Positions 8,382-18,099 of a stretch of DNA of 64,000 nt are shown in pieces. This DNA is from Pseudoselenomonas ruminantium (GTDB lineage: Bacteria > Bacillota > Negativicutes > Selenomonadales > Selenomonadaceae). The stretch's first letter is position 1, and every line of letters starts with the position of its first letter. The stretch covers positions 60,723 to 124,722 of the forward strand of contig SVBX01000008.1 of assembly GCA_015058655.1 (NCBI GenBank), written 5' to 3'. A program made the translations under genes and the position numbers. Below the pieces are notes generated by a model. It was given only the letters and a program-made list of their open reading frames with translations, was not told where the DNA came from and did no database searches.

Positions 8382-9611
8382 TTATTTAGTTGGGAAGAAT
8401 TCCTCGTGGATGGCGTTCACAGCCTCCTTGAGCTTATCCCCCTTCACCAGGCAGGAAATGCAGATTTCAGAAGTGCTGATGATGTCGATGTTGACACCGG
8501 CTCTGGAGATAGCGCCGAACATGCGGGAAGCGATGCCGGGATTGCCAAGCATGCCTGCACCCACGATGGAAACTTTTGCCACATCTTCCTCGATGAGCAC
8601 AGCCACGGCATTCAGCTTGTCAGCCACCTTGTCCACGACCTGCTTGGCCTGGGAAAGGTCATCTGCCGCCACGGTGAATACCATGTCCGTGACATTCTTC
8701 TCGATGTTGCGGATGCTCTGGACGATCATGTCCACATCGACATTGGCTGCAGCCAAGGCGGAGAAAATCTCATGGGCAATGCCCGGAGTGTTGGGGATGC
8801 CCAGCACGGCAATCTTGGCTACCTTGTCATCATGAGCAACGCCGCGAACCACAAAATCTTTATCTTCCATAGTATAATCCTCCCTAATCATCGTGCCAGG
8901 TCTCTCGGTAAAGGTAGAACGGACATGGATGGGTATGCCGAAGTGCTTGCCCATCTCCACGGAGCGGGGCTGCATGACGCCTGCGCCCAGGCGGGCCATC
9001 TCCAGCATCTCATCATAGGTTATTTCCTTCATCTTGCGAGCATTGGGCACCATGCGGGGATCTGCAGAATATACCCCATCCACATCAGTGAAAATCTCGC
9101 AGCTGTCTGCCTTCAGGGCACCTGCCAAAGCTACGGCGGAGGTATCGGAACCGCCACGGCCCAGGGTCACAGGATCGCCTTTTTCATTCCTCCCCTGGAA
9201 GCCTGCCACCACCACAATCTGCCCCTTGTCCAGCTCCTCGTGGACACGCTCCGGGGTGATGTCCATAATGCGGCCCTTGGTGTAGACAGAATTGGTCTGC
9301 ATGCCGGCCATGGGTCCTGTCAGGGAAATAGCGGGCTGTCCCAAAGTCTGGAAAGCCATGGAAAGGAGCGCAATGGAAACCTGCTCGCCAGTAGTCAGCA
9401 GCATATCCATTTCCCTTGAATACTGATAAGGCTCTTTATTTATCTCCTTGGCCAGGTCTATGAGCTGATCCGTGGTCTTGCCCATGGCGGACACCACCAT
9501 GACAATCTTGTCCCCGGGCTGCTTTTCCTTCAGCACTCTCTTGGCCACATTCATGATCTTTTCGGTGGTGGCCACTGAGCTGCCGCCGAATTTCTTTACA
9601 ATTAGCGCCAT
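8382..9611 (-). CDS. lysC: Aspartate kinase
   Basis: A 409 aa enzyme that phosphorylates aspartate, the first step to lysine, threonine, methionine and diaminopimelate. The N-terminal kinase has VKKFGGSSVA (residues 4-13) and FTDVDGVYSADPR near 173-186. The C-terminal quarter contains two ACT domains (VLGIPNTPGIAHEIF; VGAGMLGNPGIASRMF) for feedback by lysine and/or threonine. AGGGGGAG lies ahead of the ATG. I see no lysine riboswitch in the 80-base leader, so feedback is likely mainly allosteric. Confidence 0.95.
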   Translation of the reverse strand: MALIVKKFGGSSVATTEKIMNVAKRVLKEKQPGDKIVMVVSAMGKTTDQLIDLAKEINKEPYQYSREMDMLLTTGEQVSIALLSMAFQTLGQPAISLTGPMAGMQTNSVYTKGRIMDITPERVHEELDKGQIVVVAGFQGRNEKGDPVTLGRGGSDTSAVALAGALKADSCEIFTDVDGVYSADPRMVPNARKMKEITYDEMLEMARLGAGVMQPRSVEMGKHFGIPIHVRSTFTERPGTMIREDYTMEDKDFVVRGVAHDDKVAKIAVLGIPNTPGIAHEIFSALAAANVDVDMIVQSIRNIEKNVTDMVFTVAADDLSQAKQVVDKVADKLNAVAVLIEEDVAKVSIVGAGMLGNPGIASRMFGAISRAGVNIDIISTSEICISCLVKGDKLKEAVNAIHEEFFPTK

Positions 9612-9697
9612 AATTCTCCCCCTAAATAACTTATTCTGGAAAAGTCAATGCATAATGACCACTCCGGAACCTCATTTGTCACTTTGTAACAGAAACC

Positions 9698-9726
9698 ATT
9701 ATACAAGAATTTTTGTCCTCTGTCTA
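9698..9726 (-). promoter_or_regulatory. Promoter of lysC
   Basis: Minus strand: TAGACA, 17 bp, TATAAT. It gives a leader of about 80 bases. The 316-bp lysC-uraA gap holds this and the divergent uraA promoter and nothing else that I can see. Confidence 0.65.
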
Positions 9727-9853
9727 TACACTACATTTTATAAAAATTTTCCCTTATGAATTTTCCCTGCCCCCCAATAGTTTCCTGTTTTATCAATTTT
9801 CTTTTTTAAAAATATTCTACCATGTATGCCTTTTTATTTTTCCTGGCAGAAAG

Positions 9854-9882
9854 TGGACACATGTCCCCTTTTATGCTAGGAT
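9854..9882 (+). promoter_or_regulatory. Promoter of the uracil permease gene
   Basis: TGGACA, 17 bp, TAGGAT, about 45 bases before the TTG start. No PyrR-type attenuator is visible. Confidence 0.5.
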
Positions 9883-9927
9883 ATACAGCAGTATATATTT
9901 GTTCATTTATAAAAGGAGTGTTCTTCT

Positions 9928-11199
9928 TTGCAAAAGCGTCCCATTGCGGTGGACGAGAAACTGCCGCTCTTAGAAACGATTCCCCTTTCCCTTCAGCACC
10001 TCTTCGCTATGTTCGGCTCCACGGTGCTGGTCCCAATCCTTTTCCATGTGAATCCCGCCACAGTGCTGCTCTTCAACGGTATCGGCACCCTGCTTTATCT
10101 GGTGCTGTGCAAGGGACGCATACCGGCTTACCTCGGCTCCAGCTTCGCCTTCCTATCCCCCGTGTTCCTGGTGCTGTCCGAGTACAGCTATGAATACGCC
10201 CTGGGCGGCTTTATCGCAGTAGGGTTAGTCTTTTGCCTGGTGGCGGGCCTCATCCGCGCCGTGGGCACAGGCTGGATAGATGTCATCTTCCCCCCTGCCT
10301 CCATGGGCGCCATCGTGGCGGTCATTGGCCTGGAGCTGATGCCCACGGCTGCAGGCATGGCTGGGCTCACCAGCGAAAGTGTCGACCCCACGGTCATCAC
10401 CGTTTCCCTGGCCACCCTGGCCATCACCATCTTCGCCTCCATCGCCTTCAAGGGCTTCCTCTCCATCATCCCCATCCTCATCGGCGTAGTGGGAGGCTAC
10501 ATCATCGCCGGCTTCAGCGGTCTGGTGGATTGGGCTGCTGTGGAGGCTGCTCCCTGGTTTGCCCTGCCCACCTTCTACGCTCCCGCCTTCGACCTGGGGG
10601 CCATCCTCATCATCCTGCCCGCCGCCCTGGTGGTCATCGCCGAGCATATCGGCCACCTGATTGTCACGGGCAACATCGTGGGCAAGGATCTCACTCGTGA
10701 ACCGGGCCTTGACCGCTCCATCCTGGGCAACGGCATTTCCACCGTGATTTCCGGCTTCTTCGGCTCCACCCCTAACACCACCTACGGCGAAAACATCGGC
10801 GTGCTGGCCATCACCAAGGTCTTCTCCACCTGGGTTATCGGCGGCGCGGCAGTCTTTGCCATCGTCCTCTCCTGCCTGGGGAAGCTCGCCGCCCTCATTC
10901 AGAGCATTCCCGCCCCCGTCATGGGTGGCGTTTCCATCCTGCTCTTCGGCGTCATCGCTGCCTCCGGCATCCGCATCCTGGTGGAGGGCAAAGTGGACTA
11001 CAACAAGCCGAAAAACCTGCTCCTCACTTCCATCGTGATGGGGCTGGGCGTTTCCACTGCCAGCCTTACCATCGGCACTGTCACCCTCAAGGGCATGTCC
11101 CTGGCTACTGTCGTAGCCATCATCCTCTCGGTCAGCTTCCGCATCATCGATGCCTGCAAGGGCAAACCGGAAGCAGAAGAAGAAAACAGCGCAGCATGA
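9928..11199 (+). CDS. uraA: NCS2-family uracil permease
   Basis: A 423 aa membrane transporter of the nucleobase-cation symporter-2 family, expected to import uracil. The N-terminus LPLLETIPLSLQHLFAMFGSTVLVP is typical. The conserved NTTYGENIGVLAITKV motif around residue 285 is the family's substrate-site signature, and 12-14 hydrophobic segments are present. The start is TTG at 9928, nine bases after AAGGAGTG. The stop overlaps the next gene's ATG in an ATGA arrangement. Confidence 0.93.
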   Translation: MQKRPIAVDEKLPLLETIPLSLQHLFAMFGSTVLVPILFHVNPATVLLFNGIGTLLYLVLCKGRIPAYLGSSFAFLSPVFLVLSEYSYEYALGGFIAVGLVFCLVAGLIRAVGTGWIDVIFPPASMGAIVAVIGLELMPTAAGMAGLTSESVDPTVITVSLATLAITIFASIAFKGFLSIIPILIGVVGGYIIAGFSGLVDWAAVEAAPWFALPTFYAPAFDLGAILIILPAALVVIAEHIGHLIVTGNIVGKDLTREPGLDRSILGNGISTVISGFFGSTPNTTYGENIGVLAITKVFSTWVIGGAAVFAIVLSCLGKLAALIQSIPAPVMGGVSILLFGVIAASGIRILVEGKVDYNKPKNLLLTSIVMGLGVSTASLTIGTVTLKGMSLATVVAIILSVSFRIIDACKGKPEAEEENSAA

Positions 11200-12101
11200 C
11201 CACCTTCAAAGTGGTGCTGCCCGAAGCCTTGGCGACTATGCCCGCCAAGGCTTTTTTGCACCAGAAAGGCATATCGAATACACTCTGGAAACGCATCAAG
11301 CACTCCGGCACCTTCAAGGTCAACGGGGAAATCATGAATGCCGCCCGCACCATGCTCAAAAACGGAGATACGGTAAGCTATCAGGTGGAAAAGCCCTCGG
11401 AGATTGAACCAGAGGCCCTCCCCCTGGACATACGCTATGAGGACGAATACCTGCTGATCGTGAATAAGCCCCCCGGACAGCTGGTGCATCCCACCACCAA
11501 AGAAGCCCGTGGCACTTTAGCAGGTGCTGTGCTCTACCATTATAAAGGCAACGGCGAAACTCACAGCTACCATCCCATCCACCGCCTGGACAGGGACACC
11601 TCAGGGCTGGTGCTCATAGCCAAGGAACCTCAGGTGCAGTATCTGCTGGCCTCCAAGGACGGCACGAAGCTCTTCCACAGGGAATACCTGGCCATAGTCG
11701 CAGGTGCGCCAGAGCCAGCCGAAGGACTCATCGACGCCCCCATAGCCCGGGCCCTGCCCAGCATCATCCTGCGGAAAGTATCCTCCGAGGGCAAGGAAGC
11801 CCGCACCCATTATAAAACCCTCTCTTCCATCGAAAGAGAGGGCAAGCTGCTGAGCCTTGTTGAATTGAAACTGGAAACTGGCCGCACCCACCAGATCCGG
11901 GTGCATATGAGCTATCTCGGCCATCCCCTCTTAGGCGATGACCTCTACGGAGGCAGCCTGGGGTTGATTCAGAGACAGGCCCTCCACGCTTGCAGATTGC
12001 ATTTTGTCCACCCGATCACCAAGGAACTGATAGATATCAGCGCAGAGCTGCCACAGGACATGCTTCACCTGCTGTCAAGCGGAACATCTCCGTTGCCGTG
12101 A
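11196..12101 (+). CDS. RluA/RluD-family pseudouridine synthase
   Basis: A 301 aa enzyme that isomerises uridine to pseudouridine in rRNA (or tRNA). A partial S4-like N-terminal region (residues 12-65) is followed by the catalytic domain with HRLDRDTSGLVLIAK around residues 129-143, where the Asp is the nucleophile, and GRTHQIRVHMSYLGHPLLGD near 228-247. It overlaps uraA by four bases (ATGA), so it is translationally coupled to uracil uptake. Which RluA subfamily it belongs to cannot be told from motifs alone. Confidence 0.9.
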   Translation: MTTFKVVLPEALATMPAKAFLHQKGISNTLWKRIKHSGTFKVNGEIMNAARTMLKNGDTVSYQVEKPSEIEPEALPLDIRYEDEYLLIVNKPPGQLVHPTTKEARGTLAGAVLYHYKGNGETHSYHPIHRLDRDTSGLVLIAKEPQVQYLLASKDGTKLFHREYLAIVAGAPEPAEGLIDAPIARALPSIILRKVSSEGKEARTHYKTLSSIEREGKLLSLVELKLETGRTHQIRVHMSYLGHPLLGDDLYGGSLGLIQRQALHACRLHFVHPITKELIDISAELPQDMLHLLSSGTSPLP

Positions 12102-12180
12102 CGCATAACAGATCCACTGCCATGATGGCTTCTCCTGCCTCCCCCAAATGTCCGATTTTCCAGCCCCTCCGCGCAGGATT

Positions 12181-13011
12181 TCATCGTGATGACAACGACT
12201 TCCCTGACAGATAATCAGCCAGTACATTTACGAATGAATTATCGACCTCCAGGGAGAACAGCTTTGAAAGCAGCCCCTTCTTCTCCATGTTCTGCTGCAA
12301 CTTGATATCTTTCTCTTCCACACCTGCCTTGTCCAGCAGATATTCCAGCGCATCATAGAAAGTACCGATCTCATCAATCAGATGATTCTGCAGGGCAAAA
12401 TCTGCCGAAAAGGGACGACCATCGAAGATTTCCGGAACATCGGCTGGTATTTCCCTGCGGTTCTTCCTGACCGCCTCCTTGAATATCTCGTGGGTTTCTT
12501 CGGCGTGCGCCTGCAGGAACTCGCGCTCTTCCTCCGTAATATCCCTGAAGGGGTTGCCGATGTCCTTCATCCTGCCAGCCTTCACCGTCACCTGCTTCAC
12601 CCCCAGCTTGTCAGACAGCCCGTTGATATTGGGAAGCTGCATGATAACGCCTATGCTGCCAGTCATGGATGTGCGGTTAGCAAAGATGTAATCACAGGCA
12701 GAGGCAATCCAGTACCCCCCGGAACAGCATATATCTGCAATGGAAGCAATGACAGGGATGCCCCTCTCCCGGACTTTCTCTATCATCATGGCCGCTTCCT
12801 CGGATGTACCCGTAGTACCTCCAGGAGTGTTCAGGTGAATGATGACCCCTGCAACCTCTTCCTTATCTTTTCCGGCAATCCGATGCAGGAGCTTGATCAC
12901 CTTCTGCATATTGGTATTCTTCTTGCTCAGAGATATAGATGACGAAGCAGCCTCGATAACTCCAAAGATGTCAATCACATATACTTTTTTCTTCTTGCTT
13001 TTGGAAAACAT
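12181..13011 (-). CDS. sppA: SppA-like S49 serine peptidase without obvious membrane anchor
   Basis: A 276 aa signal-peptide-peptidase-type enzyme with a Ser-Lys dyad: Ser in ICCSGGYWIAS (about residue 98) and Lys in VKAGRMKDIG (about residue 150). S49 enzymes degrade cleaved signal peptides or membrane-protein fragments. The short-form family has an N-terminal transmembrane anchor; here the protein begins MFSKSKKKKVYVIDIFG, a basic start running straight into the first beta strand. It is probably cytosolic or peripherally bound. Its start lies 41 bases inside the end of dinB. Confidence 0.82.
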   Translation of the reverse strand: MFSKSKKKKVYVIDIFGVIEAASSSISLSKKNTNMQKVIKLLHRIAGKDKEEVAGVIIHLNTPGGTTGTSEEAAMMIEKVRERGIPVIASIADICCSGGYWIASACDYIFANRTSMTGSIGVIMQLPNINGLSDKLGVKQVTVKAGRMKDIGNPFRDITEEEREFLQAHAEETHEIFKEAVRKNRREIPADVPEIFDGRPFSADFALQNHLIDEIGTFYDALEYLLDKAGVEEKDIKLQQNMEKKGLLSKLFSLEVDNSFVNVLADYLSGKSLSSR

Positions 13012-14215
13012 GCCTTATCCTGCCTTTCCTCTCAATACTAGTTACCTTGCCGGCCTCTCCCAAATGTCCAATCTTATCCTCGCCGAATTTCGCCTTGATC
13101 TTGTCAATGGCTGAGTAGAGGCTTTCCTTTTTGCGTTTTTCCTCCATGCTGAAAAGAGAAATCTCGCTGGGGGCATTGAAGCCGCTGCAGCTTACCCCCA
13201 GCAAGCGTATGCCGCTGCCGACAGGAAGGCGGAAAGCTCGGAAAAGATTCCTGGCTTCCCGGAAAATATCCTCATCATAGCAGATAGCCTCGCCAAGCTT
13301 GCGCTGGCGGGTATAGGTGGAAAAATCCGACAGCCTGATTTTTATCTGCACGGTATGAGCCCTCCTGCCACTGCGCCGAAGCCGCCAGCCCACCTGAGAA
13401 GCAAGCGAGAGCAAATGATGCTCTGCCTCCTCTCCTGAATGCAGGTCTTCCTCAAAGGTAGTCTCCTTGCCGATGGACTGAGCTTCCCGCAGAGCTTCCA
13501 CAGGCCGGTCATCCCTGCCATTTGCCAGCTCCACCAGATGATTTGCCAGCCGTTCCCCCACCTGCCTTTGCAAAACTTCCGGCCTGGCTTTGGCAATGTC
13601 ACTGATGCAGCGGTAGCCCAGCTGCGAAAGCCTGGCCTCTGTCTTCTTCCCCACTCCCCAGATGCGTGAGACAGGCAGGGGCCAGAGCACCTGCTGAATG
13701 TCTTCGAGCCGGATGATGACCAGTCCATCCGGCTTCTCCAAATCAGAAGCCAGCTTGGCCAGGAACTTGTTGGGAGCAATGCCCACCGAAGCCACCAACC
13801 CCGTCTCTGCCAGGATAGTCTCTTTAAGCTTCAGTCCATAAGCTCTGGGATTGCCCTTGATCAGATGTTCCATGCCAGTGAGGTCAAGGAATCCCTCATC
13901 TATGGAAAGGGGCTCTATCAAAGGCGAAAAGCGGGAGAGTATCTCAAAGATCTGTGCCGAAACGGCGCCATATTGGCGGTAGCTGCCCTGCAGGAAAATT
14001 CCTGCAGGGCATTTTCTTTTGGCCAGCGCCATGGGCATAGCCGAGCGAACTCCGTACGCCCTGGCTTCATAAGAGGCAGTAGACACCACTCCCCTGGCTG
14101 AAAGCCCGCCGACAATGACAGGCTTCCCCTTGAATTCCGGGTGGTCTCTCTGCTCTACCGCAGCAAAGAAACAATCCATATCCACATGAAGAACCAGTCG
14201 CTCATGTTGTTCCAT
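12971..14215 (-). CDS. dinB: DNA polymerase IV (Y family)
   Basis: About 414 aa from ATG 14215 (MEQHERLVLHVDMDCFFAAV), where GGAG precedes the ATG; the upstream open frame lacks support. The translesion polymerase shows the Y-family metal ligands in HVDMDCFFA and LSIDEGFLDLT, the YEARAYGV motif, and a little-finger domain in the last 120 residues. It is not near lexA/recA and I see no clear SOS box. Its stop lies inside sppA, so the two are co-transcribed. Confidence 0.93.
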   Translation of the reverse strand: MEQHERLVLHVDMDCFFAAVEQRDHPEFKGKPVIVGGLSARGVVSTASYEARAYGVRSAMPMALAKRKCPAGIFLQGSYRQYGAVSAQIFEILSRFSPLIEPLSIDEGFLDLTGMEHLIKGNPRAYGLKLKETILAETGLVASVGIAPNKFLAKLASDLEKPDGLVIIRLEDIQQVLWPLPVSRIWGVGKKTEARLSQLGYRCISDIAKARPEVLQRQVGERLANHLVELANGRDDRPVEALREAQSIGKETTFEEDLHSGEEAEHHLLSLASQVGWRLRRSGRRAHTVQIKIRLSDFSTYTRQRKLGEAICYDEDIFREARNLFRAFRLPVGSGIRLLGVSCSGFNAPSEISLFSMEEKRKKESLYSAIDKIKAKFGEDKIGHLGEAGKVTSIERKGRIRHVFQKQEEKSICD

Positions 14216-14344
14216 AATCGCTCCGCTCCTGTAACCTCCGGCCTCCTGCCCTCTCTTGGATATCAACGCATCAGAAAACCACGAGGCAGCGTTTGTCTGC
14301 AAGCATGATATTTCCTTTTCAGAGGAAGTGCATGTTGTATTGCC

Positions 14345-14379
14345 AAAAACGCTGCCCGCACAGAATGCAGGCAGCGTTT
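14345..14379 (-). terminator. Intrinsic terminator of ftsH
   Basis: AAACGCTGCC/GGCAGCGTTT stem and T5 on the minus strand, just past the ftsH stop. Confidence 0.88.
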
Positions 14380-14387
14380 CATCTTAT

Positions 14388-16397
14388 TCAGTCATCAAAA
14401 TGCGTGACATTGAATTTGGGTTCCGTGGTCTTCACCGTAGGCGCAGCCACTTCCTCCTCCTTTTCCTCTGCCACAGGCACGGGAGCCTCTACGGGCACGG
14501 TCTTGGTGGGGGGAATATAGGCAGGGTCGCCTTCCTTCGGACCCTGGGGGGGCTGCTGGTTGGGACGAGGCCTATTGTGGTCATCATCGGAGAGATAGCC
14601 CTTTTCCAACAGTTCTTCCAGTTCCTTGGCGCTGAGAGTCTCGCGCTCGATGAGGGCCTGGGCAATCAGTTCCAGCTGCTCCCGATGCTCCGTGATGATC
14701 TGGCGGCAAGCCTCGTAAGCTTCCTCCATGTAGCGGCGCACTTCCTTATCAATCTCGCTGGCCACTTCCTCGGAGTAGTTGCGCTGATGGTTGAAGTCCC
14801 GGCCCAGGAATACCTGATGATTCTGGCTCTCGCCGTAAGCTATGGGTCCCAGCTGGTCGCTCATGCCATACTGCATGATCATGCTGCGGACAATGCGGGA
14901 AGCCTGCTGTATATCCTGGGAAGCGCCGGTGCTGATTTCCTTCAGTACCACTTCCTCTGCCACCCGGCCACCCATGGCCACCTTCAGGCGATCCATAAGC
15001 TCGCTGCGGGTAGCATAAGAGCGATCTTCCTTGGGCAGCATCAAAGTATAGCCGCCGGCGCGGCCACGAGGAATGATGGTGACCTTGTGAACAGGATCAG
15101 CATGCTTGAGCATCATGCCCACCAAAGTATGACCGCCCTCGTGATAGGCAGTGAGGCGCTTCTCCTCATCGCTCATGACATGGGAGCGGCGCTCCGGACC
15201 GGCCATGACTCGCTCGATGGCCTCCTCCAGCTCGGCCATGAAAATCTTCTTCTTGTCCCGGCGAGCGGCCAGGAGAGCCGCCTCATTCACCAGATTGCTG
15301 AGATCAGCACCGGTGAAACCGGGGGTGCGGCGGGCCAGCACATCCAAGTCTGCATCCTCTGCCACGGGCTTGCCCTTGGTGTGAACCTTGAGGATAGCCA
15401 GGCGTCCCCTAACATCGGGCTTGTCCACCACGATCTGGCGGTCGAAGCGGCCGGGGCGCAGGAGCGCCGGGTCAAGGATATCCGGGCGGTTGGTGGCTGC
15501 CACGATGATGATGCCCTCGTTGGCAGCAAAGCCGTCCATCTCCACCAAGAGCTGGTTCAATGTCTGCTCGCGCTCGTCATGACCGCCGCCGACACCTGCG
15601 CCGCGCTGGCGGCCCACGGCATCGATCTCATCGATGAAGACGATGCAGGGGGCATTCTTCTTGGCCTGCTCAAAGAGGTCACGGACACGGGAAGCACCCA
15701 CGCCCACGAACATCTCCACGAAATCGGAACCGCTGATGGAGAAGAAGGGCACCCCTGCCTCACCAGCTACCGCACGAGCCAGCAAGGTCTTGCCTGTGCC
15801 CGGAGGGCCAAAGAGCAGCACGCCTTTGGGGATACGGGCGCCCAAATCGGCAAACTTCTGCTTGTCCTTCAGAAACTCCACCACTTCTTCCAGTTCCTGC
15901 TTGGCCTCATCAGCACCTGCCACATCCTGGAAAGTGACCTTGATCTTGTCCGCGCCGCTCATGCGGGCACGGCTCTTGCCGAAGGACATGACCCTGCCGC
16001 CGCCTCCCTGGGTCTGCTGCATGATGAAGAACCACACACCCACAAGGAGCAGAATAGGCAGGACAGACGAGAACATGGTGGACCACCAGGGCGGCTCCGG
16101 CGGATTGTCCGCCGCGATATTCACGCCCTTGGAAGTCAGCTTCTCATAAAGATGCGGGTCACTGTAAGGCTCATCAGGAGTGATAGTGGTAAATTCTGTA
16201 CCATCAGAAAGCGTTCCCTGAATAGTATTCTTGATAAGGGTGACCTTCTGAACCTCACCAGCATCAACCTGCTGCAGGAACTGGGTGTAATCCACTGACT
16301 TGCTCACCGTCTGTTTCGTGGAAAAGTAGTCAATGATGGAAATAGCCACAAGGATAATCAGCAGGTAAAAGCCTACACTGCGTAGAAATTTGTTCAA
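14388..16397 (-). CDS. ftsH: ATP-dependent zinc metalloprotease FtsH
   Basis: A 669 aa membrane-anchored AAA+ protease for quality control. Two transmembrane segments (about residues 8-24 and 105-125) flank an extracytoplasmic domain. Then come Walker A GPPGTGKT, Walker [11 protein letters not shown], the second region of homology, and the zinc motif [10 protein letters not shown] (HEGGH in place of the commoner HEAGH). The tail is Pro/Glu/Val-rich. The start is TTG at 16397 with AGGAGGGG seven bases upstream. The order tilS-hpt-ftsH is the classic Firmicutes arrangement. Confidence 0.97.
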   Translation of the reverse strand: MNKFLRSVGFYLLIILVAISIIDYFSTKQTVSKSVDYTQFLQQVDAGEVQKVTLIKNTIQGTLSDGTEFTTITPDEPYSDPHLYEKLTSKGVNIAADNPPEPPWWSTMFSSVLPILLLVGVWFFIMQQTQGGGGRVMSFGKSRARMSGADKIKVTFQDVAGADEAKQELEEVVEFLKDKQKFADLGARIPKGVLLFGPPGTGKTLLARAVAGEAGVPFFSISGSDFVEMFVGVGASRVRDLFEQAKKNAPCIVFIDEIDAVGRQRGAGVGGGHDEREQTLNQLLVEMDGFAANEGIIIVAATNRPDILDPALLRPGRFDRQIVVDKPDVRGRLAILKVHTKGKPVAEDADLDVLARRTPGFTGADLSNLVNEAALLAARRDKKKIFMAELEEAIERVMAGPERRSHVMSDEEKRLTAYHEGGHTLVGMMLKHADPVHKVTIIPRGRAGGYTLMLPKEDRSYATRSELMDRLKVAMGGRVAEEVVLKEISTGASQDIQQASRIVRSMIMQYGMSDQLGPIAYGESQNHQVFLGRDFNHQRNYSEEVASEIDKEVRRYMEEAYEACRQIITEHREQLELIAQALIERETLSAKELEELLEKGYLSDDDHNRPRPNQQPPQGPKEGDPAYIPPTKTVPVEAPVPVAEEKEEEVAAPTVKTTEPKFNVTHFDD

Positions 16398-16458
16398 TCC
16401 ATTGCCCCTCCTTCTGACAGGGCATGACAGCCCTGCAAAATTTGATTATTTGCCGCGA

Positions 16459-17004
16459 TTAAGCGTAGATTTCAGGCTTCAGAACACCAATGAAGGGCAG
16501 GTTGCGATAGACCTCAGCGTAATCAAGGCCATAGCCTACCAAGAACTCATCCGGCACTTCAAAGCCGCAATAGTCGATATGCACATCCACAGTGCGGCGG
16601 GAAGGCTTGGAGAGCAGGGAGCAGAGCTTCACGCTGGCAGGCTTCCTCTCCCTGAAATACTTCATGAGATAATTCATGGTAGTGCCAGAGTCAATGATAT
16701 CCTCGATGACGATGAGGTGCTTGCCCTCAATATCGTAATCCAGGTCCTTCAGTATCTTCACGGATCCAGTGGTAGAAGTACCGTTGCCATAGCTGGAGGC
16801 TATCATGAAGTCATAGCGCACAGGCAGATCGATTTTCTGCACCAGATCTGTATAGAAGTTCACTGCCCCCTTGAGGATGCCTACACAATAAATCTCTTCC
16901 TTTACATCCTTGTAGTCTTCAGTGATCTGACGGCCCAGCTCCACTATCTTCTCCTGAATCTGCTCCTCACTGAATACTACTTTTTCGATGTCGTCTCTCA
17001 TCAT
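16459..17004 (-). CDS. hpt: Hypoxanthine phosphoribosyltransferase
   Basis: A 181 aa purine-salvage enzyme converting hypoxanthine (and guanine) plus PRPP to IMP/GMP. The PRPP loop LIVIEDIIDSGTTMNYL sits at about residues 95-111, with KGAVNFYTDL and the family's C-terminal VGYGLDYAEVYRNLP near residue 157. AGAGGAGA precedes the ATG. It is seven bases after tilS and 61 bases before ftsH; a small CAGGGC/GCCCTG hairpin lies in the hpt-ftsH gap. Confidence 0.95.
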   Translation of the reverse strand: MMRDDIEKVVFSEEQIQEKIVELGRQITEDYKDVKEEIYCVGILKGAVNFYTDLVQKIDLPVRYDFMIASSYGNGTSTTGSVKILKDLDYDIEGKHLIVIEDIIDSGTTMNYLMKYFRERKPASVKLCSLLSKPSRRTVDVHIDYCGFEVPDEFLVGYGLDYAEVYRNLPFIGVLKPEIYA

Positions 17005-17011
17005 GATGGAT

Positions 17012-18028
17012 TTATCTCTCCTCTAGTGTAAGTCTTGCATAAAGTTTCTTCTGGACTCGATACAACCTAAGGCATCTTCCATGGGGAAGCTGCTGCTGGC
17101 TGCCAGCATGGCCTGTATCGATGACCTGGCAGAGCCTCCGCACATGAGCATAAGGCAAATCCTTGTGCGAACCTGTTTCCTGTTGCCAGAATATCCTCAA
17201 GACCTGCCATTTAAGTGCCTGAGGCAATTTCTTGAAAGCTTCTGCCTCCAGTCCCTCTTTTCCTGCCAAGCTGGCAAAAACTTCTTTAGCTTCTGCTTCT
17301 ATGTAATCCGACTCGGCGGCACTGATAGAAGCCAGCTGGCAAAGCGCCTGCACCAGGCGCGGATTATATTCCCGCTTCAGATTTGGCAAAGTCTCAAGCC
17401 GCAAACGGTTGCGGGTGCAGTCCAGGAGTTCGTTGGTCTTGTCCTGCCTGGGGTTCAAGCCCCTTGCCCTGCAATAGGCTTCGATAGCCGTTTTCGGGGC
17501 AAAGAGCAAAGGCCGTATAAGGGGAATCTCTCCCTGCGCCCTGGGCCGCATGGCCGCCAGCCCCATGTTGCCTGTGCCTCTGAGCAATCTCATAAGCACT
17601 GTTTCCGCTTGGTCATCAGCCTGATGAGCCGTAGCGATGACATCAAGGCCTCGTCCTTTTCTGGTTGCCTCCAGAAATTCGTAGCGGCATTGGCGGGCAG
17701 CAGTCTCCAGGGACAGCTTCTTCTCCTGCGCATAAGCAGGCACATCGCCATGAGCGACAGCGCAGGGTATGCCACGCGCCTCGCAAAAATCCGCTACGAA
17801 AGCAGCATCCGCCTTGGACGCGCCATCTTCTACTCGTATGCCATGCTCGAAGTGAGCAGCCTCTACAGTGAAATCGTATCTGGAGATCCTCGAAAGCCTC
17901 CAAAGAATATCCAGAAGAGCCAGCGAATCCGGGCCTCCTGAACAGGCCACCAGCACTCCAGTCGCTTTGGGGATAAGTCCCTCAGCTTCGCAGAACTTCG
18001 CCGTATCCTTCAACAGCGCTTCCAGCAT
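17012..18028 (-). CDS. tilS: tRNA(Ile)-lysidine synthase, short form
   Basis: A 338 aa enzyme that attaches lysine to C34 of tRNA-Ile(CAU), changing codon reading from AUG to AUA. The N-type PP-loop VACSGGPDSLAL is at residues 27-38; HQADDQAETVLMRLLRG follows near 155. It is shorter than the typical 430-470 aa enzymes, ending after the substrate-recognition region, so a C-terminal TilS_C domain seems missing as in the shortest known versions. AAGGAGG lies nine bases before the ATG. A terminator separates it from the upstream S1 gene. Confidence 0.92.
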   Translation of the reverse strand: MLEALLKDTAKFCEAEGLIPKATGVLVACSGGPDSLALLDILWRLSRISRYDFTVEAAHFEHGIRVEDGASKADAAFVADFCEARGIPCAVAHGDVPAYAQEKKLSLETAARQCRYEFLEATRKGRGLDVIATAHQADDQAETVLMRLLRGTGNMGLAAMRPRAQGEIPLIRPLLFAPKTAIEAYCRARGLNPRQDKTNELLDCTRNRLRLETLPNLKREYNPRLVQALCQLASISAAESDYIEAEAKEVFASLAGKEGLEAEAFKKLPQALKWQVLRIFWQQETGSHKDLPYAHVRRLCQVIDTGHAGSQQQLPHGRCLRLYRVQKKLYARLTLEER

Positions 18029-18054
18029 GAAGGCTTTCCTCCTTGATTAAGCAG

Positions 18055-18082
18055 AAAAAGCACCCTGGTAACAGAGTGCTTA
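18055..18082 (-). terminator. Terminator between the S1-domain gene and tilS
   Basis: AAGCACTCTG/CAGGGTGCTT stem with T5 on the minus strand, 27 bases before the tilS start. Some readthrough would be needed if tilS lacks its own promoter. Confidence 0.65.
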
Positions 18083-18099
18083 TATACGCCAACACACAG

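Noticed and set aside
9612..9927. Lysine riboswitch for lysC or PyrR attenuator for uraA
   Set aside because: The gap is AT-rich with two promoters; no lysine-riboswitch motifs and no terminator/antiterminator pair are seen.
13024..14215. SOS (LexA) regulation of dinB
   Set aside because: No convincing GAAC-N4-GTTC box near the dinB start.
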